Below are positions 61,348 to 64,000 of a stretch of DNA of 64,000 nt, in pieces. The notes below the pieces were generated by a model, which made no database searches, was not told the origin of the DNA, and was given only the letters and a program-made list of their open reading frames with translations. Position numbers and translations under genes: made by a program. The stretch is from Longitalea arenae (GTDB lineage: Bacteria > Bacteroidota > Bacteroidia > Chitinophagales > Chitinophagaceae). The stretch spans positions 248,001 to 312,000 of the forward strand of contig NZ_JAFFJX010000005.1 in the NCBI RefSeq assembly GCF_016924755.1. The letters run 5' to 3'. Numbering within the stretch: position 1 is the stretch's first letter; each line of letters starts with the position of its first letter.

Positions 61348-62312
61348 TTTTTTAGCTCATGGTATTTTTCCAGTGCATGGGAGGCCGAATCATATTGATC
61401 CCGGCTGAATTCCAGCAGGGCGCGGTTGAGGTAATATTCAATAAGGTTGTCGTTACCTGGTGAAGTGGTGGCCATGAGGCGCTTCATGCTATCGAGGTAC
61501 ATGGCTGCCAGTTTATGCGGCGGCGGGCCATGCTGCATATCGAGGCTGGCGATCTTCGTATAGGCCAATCCTTTTGTCAGCGGCGTCACTTCCCGCAGCA
61601 CCAGATAAGGCCGCATATCAGCTACTGCCTGAAAAGAGCGCTCATATTGTTTCAGGGCATTGTATGAATTGATGATCTGAATATAGGTTCGCGCAATGAT
61701 GTCTTTATAATTTCCGGCACGGGCAAATTCGAGCGTTTTGGCGTGGTACACCAGCGCGCTGTCATATTGTTTAAAGCTGTTGAAGATATTCCCGATGTTC
61801 GAAGAGGTGGTGGCCATATCGTACCGGTTATTCGAGGCTTCCGAATACACCAGCGCTTTTTTATAGGCTTCTATACATTTTGTAAACTGATTGTTGTTGC
61901 GGTATACATATCCCAGTTTCCGGTAGATGGCGGCAAGCACATCCGGCGGCAGGGGGGTACGTTCGCTGATGGTCAATCCTTTTAAGGCATATTCCAGGGT
62001 CATGGCGTTGTTATCCCTTATCAGGTATACGGCGCTCTTGCCTGCATACACCATGGCCAGCGCCGTATCGTTACCGCTGGCGGCGGCTATACTTTCCGCT
62101 TCATTGTTCAATAACATCGCCGTATCGGGGTTCTGTAATAAAAAAATAAAAGCCGCCTCTGTAAGGTATTTTACTTTTTGTACTGGGGTTCCTGCCTGTT
62201 GACCGGCTTTCAGCAGGCTGTCGGTCTTAATACGCCATTCCTGCGCCATACAGAAAGAGGAAATAAAAAGAGATCCAATAAGCAGAAAGGGGTTTTTGCG
62301 GCGGCGCATCAT
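61266..62312 (-). CDS. TPR-repeat sensor part of a histidine kinase (split by frameshift)
   Basis: This is a 348-residue protein with signal peptide (FLLIGSLFISSFCMAQ) and six or so tetratricopeptide repeats (for example AIYRKLGYVYRNNNQFTKCI, TTSSNIGNIFNSFKQYDSAL, YKDIIARTYIQIINSYNALK). The last ~26 residues (after YHELKK) are unlike TPR and come from reading past a CTA AAA AAA TGC site into a non-homologous frame. A -1 shift at A AAA AAA would continue directly into MRDDEIISG of the kinase. The intact TPR-helix-kinase protein is common in Bacteroidota. The periplasmic TPR domain may sense a protein or peptide partner. Confidence 0.85.
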   Translation of the reverse strand: MMRRRKNPFLLIGSLFISSFCMAQEWRIKTDSLLKAGQQAGTPVQKVKYLTEAAFIFLLQNPDTAMLLNNEAESIAAASGNDTALAMVYAGKSAVYLIRDNNAMTLEYALKGLTISERTPLPPDVLAAIYRKLGYVYRNNNQFTKCIEAYKKALVYSEASNNRYDMATTSSNIGNIFNSFKQYDSALVYHAKTLEFARAGNYKDIIARTYIQIINSYNALKQYERSFQAVADMRPYLVLREVTPLTKGLAYTKIASLDMQHGPPPHKLAAMYLDSMKRLMATTSPGNDNLIEYYLNRALLEFSRDQYDSASHALEKYHELKKCGMMRSSAAMPRSWMPVMKPVKKTPR

Positions 62313-62480
62313 TAAATAAAAATAGGGAGAGATTTCGAGATTTAGGGCTCCTGAGATCTGCTTTCAGTGCGCAGTAACCAATTTCACCATGCACTGTCAG
62401 ATATGGGTTTGTTTATATGTGTAAAGCTGCCGGCCGCTAACCACCATTCAGGGCTGACGCTGCGCCATTGACCATTGACC

Positions 62481-62511
62481 ATTGAGGTTCCCAACAAAAT
62501 TGTTAGATTTA
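62481..62511 (+). promoter_or_regulatory. Putative promoter of the propeller sensor gene
   Basis: ATTG at 62481-62484 and TAGATTTA (7/8 match to TAnnTTTG) at 62504-62511, 19 bases apart. The start codon is ~67 bases downstream. Nearby 62464-62486 holds a short doubled CCATTGA repeat. The gap 62313-62577 has no gene. Confidence 0.4.
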
Positions 62512-62577
62512 CAATTCATAACCATGTACTCCTGCTGAACGTATACGGGAGACCTAACGATTGCAACCAGAACGCTT

Positions 62578-64000
62578 ATGGGAATTTTTTGCAGGTATAT
62601 CGCCTATGCTATACTACCATTATGCTTTTCCTGCATGGTATGGGCCAACCCCGGTTCCGCCATTACGCATTTAGGTATTCAACAAGGGCTGTCGAACAAC
62701 TCTGTTCAATGCATTTACCAGGATCATCATGGCCTGATGTGGTTTGGCACCTACGATGGACTGAACAGTTATGATGGCTACGGGTTCAGGGTTTTCCGCA
62801 ACAAGCTCAATGATACCGGTTCCATTCCGCACAATTACATTTACACCATTCATGAAGACCGCTTTAATAATTTATGGGTAGGCACCGGGCAGGGCATCGC
62901 TGTGTACAACCGCATCTTCGACCGTTTTTCACCGGTGTACTTTCATCCCACCTACGCCCCTGCGCAGCTACAAAAGATCAACTGCAGCATCAATATCATT
63001 CAATCCGATGCAAGCGGTAATGTATATATGGGAACCAATGGCTGGGGATTGTTCCTGAAAAAGCAGGGTGCTGATGCTGCCGTGCAGGTGACCGCACGGG
63101 TCAACGGCAAAGAAACGCCCTGGTATAATGTACAGTCCATTTACGTGGACCGGTCGGGGAGGGTCTGGCTTTTCATTCAGCACGCCGGTTTATGCCTTTT
63201 CAACCAGCGCAGTAATTCCATTGAGGTGGTAAATAATTCACTGAAGGGCGTCAGCACTATGGAAGTGGATGGGGCCGGATCTATCTGGCTGGGAACCGAA
63301 GAAGGGCTGTATCAGTATGACATCGCCGCTAACCAGCTCATCAAACATTATACAGAGGGCGCAGGCGGGTTAACTACAAACAGGATCGTGAGCCTCTGCA
63401 GCGATGCGCAGGAGAATCTATGGATCGGCACCATGGGGGGCGGCGTTTCTATTCTGCATAAACCCACTGCTTCCTTTCAGTATTTGCTGCCCGGCGAAAG
63501 CAATGATCAGCTCTCAAGCGAATCGGTATACGCTATTTTGGTGGATAAAGAATCCAGGGTATGGATGGGCACTTTGAAAGGCGGAATAGATATTATGGAT
63601 GTGCATAAGAGCAGGTTCCGGACAATTACGCATAATCCGTTCGACCCAAACAGCCTAGTCAATAATTTCGTGTCCTCCTTTTATGAAGATAAACAGGGGC
63701 AGCTGTGGATAGGCACCGATGGCGGTGGCCTGAGCATCTGGGATCGTACCCGCAACCGCTTCTCGAATTTCCGTCATGAGCCGGGGAATGCCTTTTCCTT
63801 AAGTAATAACTCGGTCAGCTGTATCCGGCAGGATCGGCTTGGTAATACCTGGATCGCTACTTTCGGCGGTGGCATCAACCGTTTCAATCGCAGCACCGGT
63901 TTGTTTGAACACTATAAATGTATCAATGCCAACGGTGAAGAAAATAAAAATGTATGCCTTTTGTATGAAGACCGGGACCGTAACTTCTGGGCTACCACAT
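62578..64000 (+). CDS. Two-component regulator propeller sensor protein, N-terminal part (partial)
   Basis: This open frame starts at 62578 (MGIFCRYIAYAILPLCFSCM, a signal peptide) and runs past the end of the window. It encodes tandem Reg_prop beta-propeller repeats of the hybrid two-component sensor family: THLGIQQGLSNNSVQCIYQD, GLMWFGTYDGLNSYDGYGF, NLWVGTGQGIAVYN, SIWLGTEEGLYQYD, NLWIGTMGGGVSIL, RVWMGTLKGGIDIMD, QLWIGTDGGGLSIWD and NTWIATFGGGINRFN. In full-length members a Y_Y_Y domain, membrane helix and kinase follow, sometimes with a receiver and an AraC domain. Those parts lie outside the window. Such sensors often control PULs by binding breakdown products. It is divergent from the TPR kinase. 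Confidence 0.9.
   Translation, partial: MGIFCRYIAYAILPLCFSCMVWANPGSAITHLGIQQGLSNNSVQCIYQDHHGLMWFGTYDGLNSYDGYGFRVFRNKLNDTGSIPHNYIYTIHEDRFNNLWVGTGQGIAVYNRIFDRFSPVYFHPTYAPAQLQKINCSINIIQSDASGNVYMGTNGWGLFLKKQGADAAVQVTARVNGKETPWYNVQSIYVDRSGRVWLFIQHAGLCLFNQRSNSIEVVNNSLKGVSTMEVDGAGSIWLGTEEGLYQYDIAANQLIKHYTEGAGGLTTNRIVSLCSDAQENLWIGTMGGGVSILHKPTASFQYLLPGESNDQLSSESVYAILVDKESRVWMGTLKGGIDIMDVHKSRFRTITHNPFDPNSLVNNFVSSFYEDKQGQLWIGTDGGGLSIWDRTRNRFSNFRHEPGNAFSLSNNSVSCIRQDRLGNTWIATFGGGINRFNRSTGLFEHYKCINANGEENKNVCLLYEDRDRNFWATT

Noticed and set aside
1-64000. Transposase, integrase, tRNA, rRNA or phage genes
   Set aside because: I looked for them near the cassette duplication and the spacers and found none, so the tandem duplication has no visible mobile element next to it.

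Overview
The window looks like chromosome of a Bacteroidota member, most likely a Chitinophagaceae relative (Niastella/Chitinophaga-like). The reasons are a SusC/SusD polysaccharide-utilization locus, lipoproteins with a Cys lipobox, a T9SS type A sorting domain, LytTR/His_kinase two-component pairs, DUF5977/Rhs giants and TTG/TAnnTTTG-type promoters. The genus is inference; the phylum is well supported.

Layout. (1) 1-11720: the 3' part of a PUL: end of a SusC-like porin, SusD, two DUF-type surface lipoproteins (DUF4959/5126/5000-like and DUF4998/DUF5013-like), then GH95 alpha-L-fucosidase, sialate-O-acetylesterase-type esterase and GH36 alpha-galactosidase, all on +. (2) 11817-22528: mixed housekeeping: a 5'-truncated FtsX-type permease, an ATP-grasp enzyme, a double GH43 protein, a LytS/LytTR two-component pair, small membrane proteins, a T9SS cargo protein, a group II truncated haemoglobin, a GNAT and an AraC-type regulator. 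(3) 22529-57583: the most interesting part. One half of a type II secretion/type IV pilus-like machine (minor pseudopilins, GspF) lies on + at 23122-26925. The other half (GspG, small prepilin peptidase, GspE, secretin, GspL-, GspM- and GspC/PilP-like proteins, one lipoprotein) lies on - at 57583-50608. Between them sit a Skp/OmpH-like chaperone, a lipoprotein and two tandem toxin cassettes of about 11 kb. Each cassette has a ~2000-aa SpvB-like/DUF5977 protein, a ~1460-1500-aa YD/Rhs protein with a cassette-specific C-terminal tip, and a small putative immunity gene. (4) 57584-64000: a gene-poor spacer, a GT28/MGDG-synthase-like glycosyltransferase, a LytTR regulator with a TPR-histidine kinase split by a frameshift, and the 5' end of a two-component-regulator propeller sensor running off the window.

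How they may work together. The PUL encodes outer-membrane capture and periplasmic or surface hydrolysis of a fucose-, galactose- and acetyl-decorated glycan. In region 3, four short arrays of a 20/21-bp direct repeat (core CACGTTTATTGG) lie exactly at the module boundaries: before and after the first machine half, after the toxin cassettes, and upstream of the second half. This, with gene order, suggests one regulated unit in which a divergent T2SS-like machine may export Tc/Rhs-like two-subunit toxins. That export link is inference from context.
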